Shown here in pieces: positions 51,799 through 57,560 of a DNA stretch of 57,560 bases. The notes under the pieces are model-generated. The model was given only the letters and a program-made list of their open reading frames with translations. It did no database searches and was not told the DNA's origin. A program made the position numbers and the translations under genes. The stretch comes from a virus, in IMG/VR virus record IMGVR_UViG_3300032313_001576, positions 1 to 57,560 of that record. One strand, given 5' to 3'. Each line of letters starts with the position of its first letter. Within the stretch, counting starts at the first letter, position 1.

Positions 51799-52230
51799 TC
51801 AATCCTTATTTTCGTTGGGTGCAGGGAGGGCATTGAGCGTAGCGACGAGGGCTTCGGCCTCATCGGCGTAGCCCCAGCCTCGGAATGACCCGGCACGCCC
51901 ATCGGGACTGCGCGAGGCAGTGATCCATCCCAGCACTTCCCATGCGCGACGGCCATCACTCTTCCGGGTCGTATCGCTCAATCGGACGTACAGCCCAGGA
52001 TCGCCAATCACCTTGCGAACCAGGGCAAGCAGGCAGCCCATCGTGGCGGGATCATCGAAGTCGGGCACGGCCCCGCGATAAGGTGTCCAGCCCCGCATTT
52101 GATCGGGCACGCGCCCGGTGATGGGCTCGAGCGGGTCGGGACGCTTGACAATGTAGCGCATCCCCGGCATCCACTTCCAACGGGGGGAGTTGCTGGCGTT
52201 GAGGCCGGTGAGGTAAGTTTCGTCTTTCAT
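51799..52230 (-). CDS. Unassigned small protein
   Basis: ATG 52230 has AGGAG upstream. The 143-aa product starts MKDETYLTGLNASNSPRW and is alpha/beta. First gene of the small-gene chain; the GACATAA motif lies 43 nt upstream. Function unknown. Confidence 0.5.
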   Translation of the reverse strand: MKDETYLTGLNASNSPRWKWMPGMRYIVKRPDPLEPITGRVPDQMRGWTPYRGAVPDFDDPATMGCLLALVRKVIGDPGLYVRLSDTTRKSDGRRAWEVLGWITASRSPDGRAGSFRGWGYADEAEALVATLNALPAPNENKD

Positions 52231-52272
52231 CGTTTGCTCCTGTCGTGGGAGATAACCATCCCACTTCAGGTC

Positions 52273-52279
52273 TTATGTC
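52273..52279 (-). promoter_or_regulatory. GACATAA promoter-like motif
   Basis: GACATAA on the minus strand, 43 nt before the start at 52230, preceded by GTAAAAT with a 12-nt gap. Confidence 0.5.
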
Positions 52280-52313
52280 ATCGTTCGCATGATTTTACAT
52301 GTGCTAAAGAAAG

Positions 52314-52343
52314 CGCGGGCCACCCAACTCGGAGTGGCCCGCG
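52314..52343 (-). terminator. Terminator-like hairpin after the methyltransferase region
   Basis: CGCGGGCCAC / GTGGCCCGCG, a perfect 10-bp stem with a 10-nt loop, followed on the minus strand by CTTTCTTT. Confidence 0.55.
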
Positions 52344-52355
52344 TCATGTCACATC

Positions 52356-52838
52356 TTACTTCTTCAAGAATCCGAACTCGTACACGCCACCTTGTAGGCG
52401 TGACACGAGTTCCTTGTGCTTCGCCTTGATGGCTGTCCATTCCTCGGCGTAATGCTCTTTCCAAAGATTCTTCAGCTGGTAGATGCCTGCATCCCAGGCA
52501 AGCAGGTGAAGATCGGGATTGGTCAGTGCGAACGATTCGCGCGCATCCAGGCTCTTCACCCAGAGTGCGCGCACCATGTCCAAAAGCTCTCGCGCATCGG
52601 GCGAGAGTGGGAGTCCATCTTCAAGCAATCGCGCAAAGTAGGGATCGCTCTTCTGCACGAGATCAGATGCCATCCGCTTCGTCTTCGGGTGCCCACGCAA
52701 TCGCGCGCTGGCAGAGTCGTGTGTCATCCAGAACCAGTGGTTGTGGATCTGCCAAAGCTTCTCTTTGTACTGCACGTTGCGCATGGCGGTGCAGTTGTTC
52801 TTGGTGTCGAGCAGCGTAAAGATGTGGCAGTCATTCAC
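52356..52838 (-). CDS. Downstream part of split DNA methyltransferase
   Basis: The first internal ATG is 52838, but no ribosome site precedes it. The same frame extends back to 52949, directly after the TGA of the methyltransferase, with LYGARKLVTDNWIIHEDEYL and PAYDQWVNDCHIF. That sequence reads like the natural continuation of N6-adenine methyltransferases, whose conserved C-terminal part follows the catalytic domain. It is therefore the remainder of the upstream gene rather than an independent gene. It would be made only by read-through, or not at all. Confidence 0.6.
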   Translation of the reverse strand: MNDCHIFTLLDTKNNCTAMRNVQYKEKLWQIHNHWFWMTHDSASARLRGHPKTKRMASDLVQKSDPYFARLLEDGLPLSPDARELLDMVRALWVKSLDARESFALTNPDLHLLAWDAGIYQLKNLWKEHYAEEWTAIKAKHKELVSRLQGGVYEFGFLKK

Positions 52839-52949
52839 CCACTGGTCGTAGGCAGGCCTGGACTCGTCGGGGGCGAGGTACTCGTCCTCGTGGATGATCC
52901 AGTTGTCTGTGACGAGCTTGCGTGCCCCGTAGAGGGCGACGGCGCGTCG

Positions 52950-54815
52950 TCAGTTGGCGATAGTACTGGGAACTGGATTGTCTCTGGTACCTGGCAGGCT
53001 GGTCCAGAAGGTAAGTTGACCTGATCCCATGAGGCTGTTGGCATTATTCATCAAATAAGCAAACGACTCTGAGACTGCACGTCCTCTTCCTTCCGCCTTG
53101 ACCACAAGTCCGCTGCTCATCTGCGGCGCATCCACACCCTTCATCCCCTTGATCGGAGCCCGGACCCATTCCGACGCCTCACGATCGTCCGAAGAGTAGA
53201 TCTGCTTGATGTTCGTCGTCACGACCTCGAAGTTCTGCTCGTCCGTGACGCGAATGGGAAGCGTGTGGTCCCCATTCGTGTGCCCGTCAGAGTTCCAGAC
53301 GGTAAACGACACGCCCCAGGCACCAGAGACGTCCGCGAAGTGTGACGCTTGGAACATGAAGCCTCCCTTGTATTGATGGGTCGAGTACCACCACCGGCGG
53401 AAGGGACGGTAGGATCCAGACGACATGAACTTGATCATGCTGAACGTAGCAACCGTGTGCCGCTCGAACCCGTACATGTCTGCCATCTTTCGGCACTGGA
53501 ACATGAATTGCGCGTAGAGCTGCTGACTCGGGGCGCCGAGTGCAGCCTCCTTCATCTCCTTGTTCACGGCCGTGGTCGCGATGCCCGCCTTGCTCGTGCC
53601 CTTGGCCCCTGCATCACCTGCCGTTCCGTAGGGCGGGTTCATGAAGAACACGAGGCGTTTGCCGGCCTTCGCCGCCTCCCGCAGTGTCTTGTCCACATTC
53701 GGAGGAATCGCGTTGATCTCTCCTTCCTCAAAGAAGGGAGACGCAGCATTGGGATTCAAGAAGTCGTATTGGAATACGTGCTTCCCTCCCCAATGAAGGC
53801 GTCGCATCACGTCGACATCTGTCTTCTCGGCAGTGCTCGAGATGAGGCAGCCCCAGGCTCGATCGCGCGTGAGGTTGCCGGTCCCCGCTGCGGGATCCCA
53901 CACCACACACTCTTGCATCCAGTTCTCGCCCAAGTGGCGCGTGATCTCCTCAATCGCATGATCTCGCCAGATCTCGGGTGTATAGAACGCACCCTGGAAG
54001 CGTCGGGCTTCCTCCTCCATTAGCTGGTCACGTTTGGAGAGAATTGCAGCGGCTTCGTCGGTCCCGTATCCCGTGCGGAACATGGACTGAAACAACTCAA
54101 GCTGAACGACGCGCACGATCACCTCTCCAAACTTGCCCACGGAGAGTACATCTCCGGCACGGGGAATGAACTCAATCCCGCGCTCGACCACCTCGAAGAA
54201 CAACATGATGTTGCCCAGCGCCCCCGGCAGCTGAGTGACCACCACCTTGTTGTCCTTCCAGATGCGGTACACCCTCCCCACGTTCGTGGGCGTAATCCGA
54301 ATTTGGTATGCGTTCCCCTGGCTCATCTCATCGGCCAAGGTCAGCACCTCGGACAGCTCGAAGCCCTCGATGACGGGATGCACGAAGAACCGAAGTTCCT
54401 CATCTGCCATCAACGCCGCACTCAGCTTCTCATCTCCGCGCGATGCCGCGCGGTCCCAATCCAGCTTCATGTTCGTATGCTTCATCAACACCGACGTCGG
54501 CACGATGAAGCACTCATTCCGGTCGGCGATCATCACGACCGTCGGCACCGTGCCCACTTCCAAAAATCGGCGAATGTAAAACACGGCCTGAGCCAACACC
54601 CGACATGCATCCCTTCTGGATGTCAGGTTCTCTTCCAGCTTGGCTTCCAGTAACAGTCGGGTCGGTCCCCACTCCGTGTACCCGTCAACCTTCGCGCGAA
54701 TGTCGGGCGTGCTCCACACGCACGGCCGCAATCTCCCAATCTCGTCTCGGTATACTCCCTCAACGAACTTCTCTTCCTTCGCATCGCGCAGTCGCGCAAG
54801 GGCAGACTTCTGCAT
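52950..54815 (-). CDS. N6-adenine DNA methyltransferase, ending at an in-frame TGA
   Basis: ATG 54815 gives 621 aa; a longer frame from 54941 would start with Arg-rich repeats and is rejected. The AdoMet-binding motif is VWDPAAGTGNLTRD (about 302-313) and the catalytic NPPYGTAG is at about 390-397. A 300-residue N-terminal domain may be a nuclease or regulatory domain; catalytic residues were not identified there. TGA at 52950-52952 is followed by C, a weak stop context. The remaining 197 codons stay in frame. The full gene would encode about 818 aa. The GATATAA-type motif and a 155-nt leader with purine repeats lie upstream. Confidence 0.8.
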   Translation of the reverse strand: MQKSALARLRDAKEEKFVEGVYRDEIGRLRPCVWSTPDIRAKVDGYTEWGPTRLLLEAKLEENLTSRRDACRVLAQAVFYIRRFLEVGTVPTVVMIADRNECFIVPTSVLMKHTNMKLDWDRAASRGDEKLSAALMADEELRFFVHPVIEGFELSEVLTLADEMSQGNAYQIRITPTNVGRVYRIWKDNKVVVTQLPGALGNIMLFFEVVERGIEFIPRAGDVLSVGKFGEVIVRVVQLELFQSMFRTGYGTDEAAAILSKRDQLMEEEARRFQGAFYTPEIWRDHAIEEITRHLGENWMQECVVWDPAAGTGNLTRDRAWGCLISSTAEKTDVDVMRRLHWGGKHVFQYDFLNPNAASPFFEEGEINAIPPNVDKTLREAAKAGKRLVFFMNPPYGTAGDAGAKGTSKAGIATTAVNKEMKEAALGAPSQQLYAQFMFQCRKMADMYGFERHTVATFSMIKFMSSGSYRPFRRWWYSTHQYKGGFMFQASHFADVSGAWGVSFTVWNSDGHTNGDHTLPIRVTDEQNFEVVTTNIKQIYSSDDREASEWVRAPIKGMKGVDAPQMSSGLVVKAEGRGRAVSESFAYLMNNANSLMGSGQLTFWTSLPGTRDNPVPSTIAN

Positions 54816-54897
54816 CGTCGCTGACTCTCCGTCCGGTTCGCAAAACCAAATTTCGCAAATAGAGAAGGGCTCCCCATAGAGAGATGGGAGTGTGTTC

Positions 54898-54935
54898 TCT
54901 CGTCTCCTGTCTCGTCTCCTGTCTCTTGTCCTGTC
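54898..54935 (-). repeat. Purine-rich leader repeats
   Basis: On the minus strand GAGACAGGAGAC occurs twice in tandem with a third partial copy, between the promoter-like motif and the methyltransferase start. It may provide extra ribosome-site-like sequences. Confidence 0.6.
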
Positions 54936-54948
54936 CCTCATCCAGTAC

Positions 54949-55489
54949 GGCTAAGTGGCCGTCCCCTATTTATATCATCTTTTTGCACACCTTCCCTCGT
55001 CGTTCGTGAACTGAGAAATGGCCTGTTTCTTCGACTGATACAAATCGATATTCACGCTGAGGCCGTATACGCATGGCTGAGCAGCATTAACAGCCATTTT
55101 GGGGGCGTAATGCTCCTTCTCATCCCCTTCTCATCCACTGTGTACCACCTCCTTGATCTAACTTTTTTACTTTGCTTTATCATTGTTGGGGCTAAGAAAA
55201 GGCCGCTTAGCCGACAAGAGAGGCCACTTAGCGCGCAGGTGTCCCTTCGCCCTCTATTGCCGATACCCATTCCAGAGCCCCGCGCCCTTCCCGATGCCAT
55301 TCCGCACATCCCGATCTCTGTGCCCAGTGGGCTGTGCCCACCCAACATTCTCCTACCCGTAGAGAGAATGAGTGGCCCAGTCGGCGCACAGCAGGTTAGC
55401 TCAGGACTACCTGAGCTAACGCGCAGTACGACGCCTGATGCCACGGCAGTACCGCATGCGCGAATGGTAGCTAAGAAAAGGCAAGCTAC
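54949..55489. repeat. Non-coding region with GCTAAG/CTTAGC repeats and palindromes
   Basis: About 540 nt without a convincing gene. GGCTAAG or its complement recurs (54949, 55190, 55206, 55226), GCTAAGAAAAGGC occurs twice (55191, 55470), and a perfect palindrome GTTAGCTCAGG-ACTA-CCTGAGCTAAC lies at 55395-55420. A further inverted repeat GTAGCT / AGCTAC is at 55467-55489. A long open frame on the plus strand here has low-complexity content and no ribosome site. Possible origin or regulatory region. Confidence 0.45.
54970..54976 (-). promoter_or_regulatory. GATATAA promoter-like motif before methyltransferase gene
   Basis: AAAAAGATGATATAAATA on the minus strand, 155 nt before ATG 54815. Matches the motif at 41348 over 14 nt, and contains the T4-late-like string TATAAATA. 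Confidence 0.45.
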
Positions 55490-55506
55490 AAATCAACCGA
55501 GCGACC

Positions 55507-55532
55507 GGGGGTGGGCCCGAAGGCCCACCCCC
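55507..55532 (-). terminator. UUCG-capped 3' hairpin of small gene cassette A
   Basis: GGGGGTGGGCC / GGCCCACCCCC stem with a C(UUCG)G tetraloop on the minus strand, 8 nt past the stop of the 55541 gene. No T-run. Near-identical hairpins occur at 57244 and 57537. Confidence 0.6.
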
Positions 55533-55540
55533 ATCAAACA

Positions 55541-55759
55541 CTACTTCTTGATCATCTCGCTCATCAACTTGATGATCTCGCCGAAGTCCGCGGCCTTCTC
55601 GGCCTCGAGCTCCTTTTCGTAGCGAGCCGCCTTCTTGGCGTACTTCTCGGCCTTAGCCTCGTAGTTGCCGTCCTTGTACTTGGCCTTGGCCTCGTACTCC
55701 GCGGCCTTGGCCATGGCGGAAGCGTACTTCGAAGACTTGGACTTTTTGAACCAACCCAT
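55541..55759 (-). CDS. Small Lys/Ala/Glu helical protein (cassette A)
   Basis: ATG 55759 has GAGG upstream. The 72-aa product MGWFKKSKSSKYASAM... is a highly charged, helical, repeat-like sequence (KAAEYEAKAKYKDGNYEAKA). It lies in a cassette with a motif promoter, a leader hairpin and a UUCG 3' hairpin, matching the 57277 cassette in layout. Function unknown. Confidence 0.6.
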   Translation of the reverse strand: MGWFKKSKSSKYASAMAKAAEYEAKAKYKDGNYEAKAEKYAKKAARYEKELEAEKAADFGEIIKLMSEMIKK

Positions 55760-55771
55760 GGTAGTCACCTC

Positions 55772-55818
55772 GCAAGGGGGGAGAGTTTAGTTGTCCCCTT
55801 GCTTACTATTATTATGCC
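55772..55818 (-). promoter_or_regulatory. Conserved promoter and leader hairpin of cassette A
   Basis: Minus strand: GGCATAATAATA (55807-55818), then a hairpin GCAAGGGG / CCCCTTGC (55772-55802), then GAGG before the start. The hairpin stem differs from that of cassette B by compensatory changes. Confidence 0.6.
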
Positions 55819-55933
55819 AGCTTTCCTTGCATTTTTTAGCCCAGGCCCGGCCCGAGCCTGGCCAGGCCAGCGTATACCTTTAGGGAGAGTAAAAGGGGTT
55901 CCTGGACACTTAGGTGGGTCACAGGGTTCTATG

Positions 55934-56035
55934 CTATGGGTCTAAACTTTTAACTTAGTTGAAAAAAGAGAACATTATAAAATGTATGGTCTATCTACTA
56001 TGGGTCTAAACTTTTAACTTAGTTGAAAAAAGAGA
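55934..56035. repeat. Direct repeat of 38 bp in AT-rich non-coding DNA
   Basis: Two identical 38-bp copies, 55934-55971 and 55998-56035, period 64 bp. They lie in the 55760-56305 stretch, which holds no convincing gene beyond the cassette leader. The unit contains CTAAACTTTTAACTTAG. Possibly regulatory or origin-associated. Confidence 0.85.
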
Positions 56036-56177
56036 GCACTAAACAATCCCCCATACAATAGACCTGAACTCCGCCCGGCCCTCGAAACACGAAAAGCCGT
56101 GACCCTGTCCTGTCTGCCGCGCAGTCCGTTTTTACATTCTCGTCCCCGCCCTCGTCATGTGTCCCCATCAAATCGTG

Positions 56178-56192
56178 ATAGGATATTTTTTT
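56178..56192 (+). repeat. 15-bp direct repeat flanking the 56306 gene (left copy)
   Basis: ATAGGATATTTTTTT here and again at 57157-57171, where it includes the stop codon of the gene. The gene between could have been acquired as a unit. Confidence 0.7.
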
Positions 56193-56250
56193 TGGTAAGA
56201 GAATTAGTTAATATCAATTATTGTATAGCAATACAGCACACTGGCTCACG

Positions 56251-56295
56251 TTGACATTTGACCGTTGAACGGTGTATCAACGGGTAGCAAACCCG
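56251..56295 (+). promoter_or_regulatory. Promoter-like and operator-like sequence before the 56306 gene
   Basis: TTGACA (56251-56256), 18 nt, TATCAA. Overlapping the -10 is a perfect inverted repeat CCGTTGA / TCAACGG (56262-56283), followed by CGGGT-AGCAA-ACCCG (56281-56295). A repressor site over the promoter is plausible. Confidence 0.45.
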
Positions 56296-56305
56296 GAGAT
56301 CAGCC

Positions 56306-57160
56306 GTGGACAAGATCGCAGCGTATTCAGTAGTACTGGCCGCTCACCCTCTGTGGATGCAGAAGGAAGCAGTCACGGTTGAAGATCTCTATAGGAAAAC
56401 AACCTCAGCACCAAACGTACACATAACCTCCGATAAGTCAGACATTGCCCACGCACTTCCCACCCGGGGGCAGTATCTACATAAAGCCAGAACCTCTCCA
56501 AAGGCAAAAAGGCTTAAGAGCATGTCAGAGGCTTACCTCAACACGGTGGGCGCACTACCCGGAGGTGTCGGAGACGAGTTAAGGCGCCAGTACAATACGA
56601 CATTCGCCAAGCAACTTACATCCGACCCCCGACCCGCTGCCGAGGTTGGAAAGATTAGTATCAATCCTACTAATGTAAGCAATCTCTTTGGTAGAATGGG
56701 TACACAGATGGGTTCACAGATGCCTTCTCCCGACGGACAACGAGCCCTGACTGGACTTACGCTGTCACATGAGTTGGCCGAGAGGCGAACTGCGCCAAGA
56801 GATTTTGGTGAGTTTAGAAGTCACGCCTCTCCGGACGTATTGTTAAAGGAGAGAAATGCACTCGCCCGGATAGAAGGACCTGGGGCCGCTGAAGCGAAGG
56901 AATTGATATCGAAGGTCAGAGAGTCCTCCGGCGAAACAGATCACATCCGAAGGCTCCTGACGACCACGTACGGAGACCGTGCTGCACAGTTCCTTGAAGG
57001 TGATCAGAAGGTCTCTAAGGCCATGAGGAAAAACCTCTTAAGGAAGCTGAGGGAAAACCCAAAACTCATAGAAGAAACCGCCTCAGCTCCTGGATTTATG
57101 GGTAAAGTAAACCAGACGAAGAGGAAACTAATCCATGCGTCCCGCATGCTCCGGGTATAG
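56306..57160 (+). CDS. Tagged protein with HELAE segment
   Basis: GTG 56306 follows a GGAG. The 284-aa product starts MDKIAAYSVVLAAHPLW, then QKEAVTVEDL: the same tag as 6133, 28596 and 29382, though far from the late block in this window. A central LTLSHELAERR and RSHASPDVLLKERN pattern resembles the spacing of HE-containing peptidase-like domains, but it is not a standard HExxH. The C-terminus is basic. It lies between 15-bp direct repeats and has its own promoter-like sequence. Function unknown. Confidence 0.6.
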   Translation: MDKIAAYSVVLAAHPLWMQKEAVTVEDLYRKTTSAPNVHITSDKSDIAHALPTRGQYLHKARTSPKAKRLKSMSEAYLNTVGALPGGVGDELRRQYNTTFAKQLTSDPRPAAEVGKISINPTNVSNLFGRMGTQMGSQMPSPDGQRALTGLTLSHELAERRTAPRDFGEFRSHASPDVLLKERNALARIEGPGAAEAKELISKVRESSGETDHIRRLLTTTYGDRAAQFLEGDQKVSKAMRKNLLRKLRENPKLIEETASAPGFMGKVNQTKRKLIHASRMLRV

Positions 57161-57171
57161 GATATTTTTTT
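57157..57171 (+). repeat. 15-bp direct repeat flanking the 56306 gene (right copy)
   Basis: ATAGGATATTTTTTT, identical to 56178-56192, overlapping the stop codon of the tagged gene. Confidence 0.7.
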
Positions 57172-57243
57172 GGGGACTGAATTTACCTCAGTGAGAAAAT
57201 ACGCCCCAATGAGAATACCAGCTAAACAGTGATCCGCTGCCCA

Positions 57244-57269
57244 GGGGGCGGGCCCGAAGGCCCGCCCCC
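57244..57269 (-). terminator. UUCG-capped 3' hairpin of cassette B
   Basis: GGGGGCGGGCC / GGCCCGCCCCC with a C(UUCG)G tetraloop, 7 nt past the stop of the 57277 gene. Differs from the copy at 55507 by a paired change (T-A to C-G). Confidence 0.6.
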
Positions 57270-57276
57270 TCATCCG

Positions 57277-57450
57277 CTACTCGTCCTCCAGCGCCATCAA
57301 GCGCCTGAAGGTCTCCGCTATCCGATAATACGCCTCAAAGTCGTTCGCATGGAGGGCGGCCTCCATATCCGCCCAGGCGGCGGCGGCCAGCTCCATGTTG
57401 GCGGCCTCTACGGCGGCCGCCTCCGCGTAGGCCCTTTCCAACCTAGTCAT
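57277..57450 (-). CDS. Small Ala/Glu-rich helical protein (cassette B)
   Basis: ATG 57450 has GAGGAG upstream. The 57-aa product starts MTRLERAYAEAAAVEAAN and is a single long helix. It is not clearly similar to the cassette A protein, although leader and 3' hairpin match, so the regulatory frame is conserved while the coding part differs. Confidence 0.6.
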   Translation of the reverse strand: MTRLERAYAEAAAVEAANMELAAAAWADMEAALHANDFEAYYRIAETFRRLMALEDE

Positions 57451-57462
57451 CTCTAACTCCTC

Positions 57463-57508
57463 GCAGAGGGGGAAGATTTAGGGTCCCTCTGCTTAGTATT
57501 ATTATGAC
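57463..57508 (-). promoter_or_regulatory. Conserved promoter and leader hairpin of cassette B
   Basis: Minus strand: GTCATAATAATA (57497-57508), then hairpin GCAGAGGG / CCCTCTGC (57463-57492), then GAGGAG before the start. Aligns with cassette A over about 60 nt, with stem covariation. Confidence 0.6.
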
Positions 57509-57536
57509 CTAAAATAAACGGACTTTGAACACACAC

Positions 57537-57560
57537 GGGGGCGGGCCCGAAGGCCCGCCC
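57537..57560 (-). terminator. Third UUCG-capped hairpin, cut by window edge
   Basis: The same GC-rich stem and CGAA (plus strand) loop as at 57244, incomplete at 57560. It implies a further cassette beyond the window. Confidence 0.55.

Noticed and set aside
52950-52952. General TGA recoding (code 4 or similar) to explain the split methyltransferase
   Set aside because: Many genes in the window end at TGA within tight ATGA or TGATG overlaps, so TGA is a normal stop here.
55110-55622. Long plus-strand open frame (170 codons) in the repeat-rich intergenic region
   Set aside because: No ribosome site, low-complexity Pro/Ser/Leu content, overlaps palindromes and the antisense side of the cassette A gene.
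1-57560. CRISPR arrays, insertion sequences, integrase or transposase
   Set aside because: No regularly spaced repeats of CRISPR type and no transposase or integrase motifs were found; the 38-bp and 15-bp repeats occur only in pairs.

Overview
This 57.6 kb window is part of the genome of a large tailed bacteriophage with a contractile tail (myovirus-type, Caudoviricetes). The diagnostic genes are a large terminase, an S78-like prohead protease, an HK97-type major capsid protein, a tail sheath, a tail tube candidate, a baseplate OB-fold protein, ThyX, dCMP deaminase, a DUF3310 protein, a phage type IIA topoisomerase B subunit and a ParB-like protein. No tRNA, rRNA, IS element or CRISPR array was seen. 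The window is cut out of a longer genome: the first gene is open at base 2, and the last repeat runs off base 57560. The host cannot be named from this sequence. GC content is moderately high and AGGAG-type ribosome sites are frequent.

Layout. (1) 1-30823 is mainly a plus-strand late block: baseplate or hub gene, unassigned virion genes, terminase (7391-9115), then head genes (protease, acidic repeat protein, decoration candidate, major capsid protein), neck or connector candidates, giant tail sheath, tail tube candidate, and small proteins with shared N-terminal tags. Genes commonly overlap as ATGA or TAATG. Two minus-strand islands interrupt it (6498-7335 and 9150-10303); the second carries an excisionase/MerR-like HTH gene. 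(2) 30801-34142 is a minus-strand operon with a MoxR/CobS-like AAA+ ATPase, a small protein and a CobT-like VWA protein, followed by an RHH-type protein. (3) 34244-35770 is a plus-strand operon ending in a ParB-like protein. (4) 35807-37227 (minus) encodes beta-rich appendage candidates, and 37457-37708 (plus) a two-TM holin-like protein. (5) 37710-54815 is almost wholly minus strand: topoisomerase B, a clamp-like protein, nucleotide metabolism genes, many short unassigned genes and a DNA adenine methyltransferase split by an in-frame TGA. (6) 54816-57560 is largely non-coding and rich in repeats. It holds two small minus-strand gene cassettes with matching promoters, covarying leader hairpins and UUCG-capped 3' hairpins, plus one plus-strand gene.

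How it fits together. The late block builds and fills the capsid and contractile tail. Many of its products contain short K-x-A-S segments, and several otherwise unrelated proteins start with one of two related N-terminal tags (MDKIAAY...HPLW or FFxDELEKxA). With the protease encoded in the same block, this looks like a virion-targeting and maturation-cleavage code comparable in concept to the T4 capsid-targeting sequence; that reading is inference. The minus-strand region supplies replication, nucleotide and regulatory functions. It seems to be driven by a recurring CATAA-centred promoter-like motif (GTCATAA, GACATAA or a close variant) 18-53 nt upstream of at least ten start codons.
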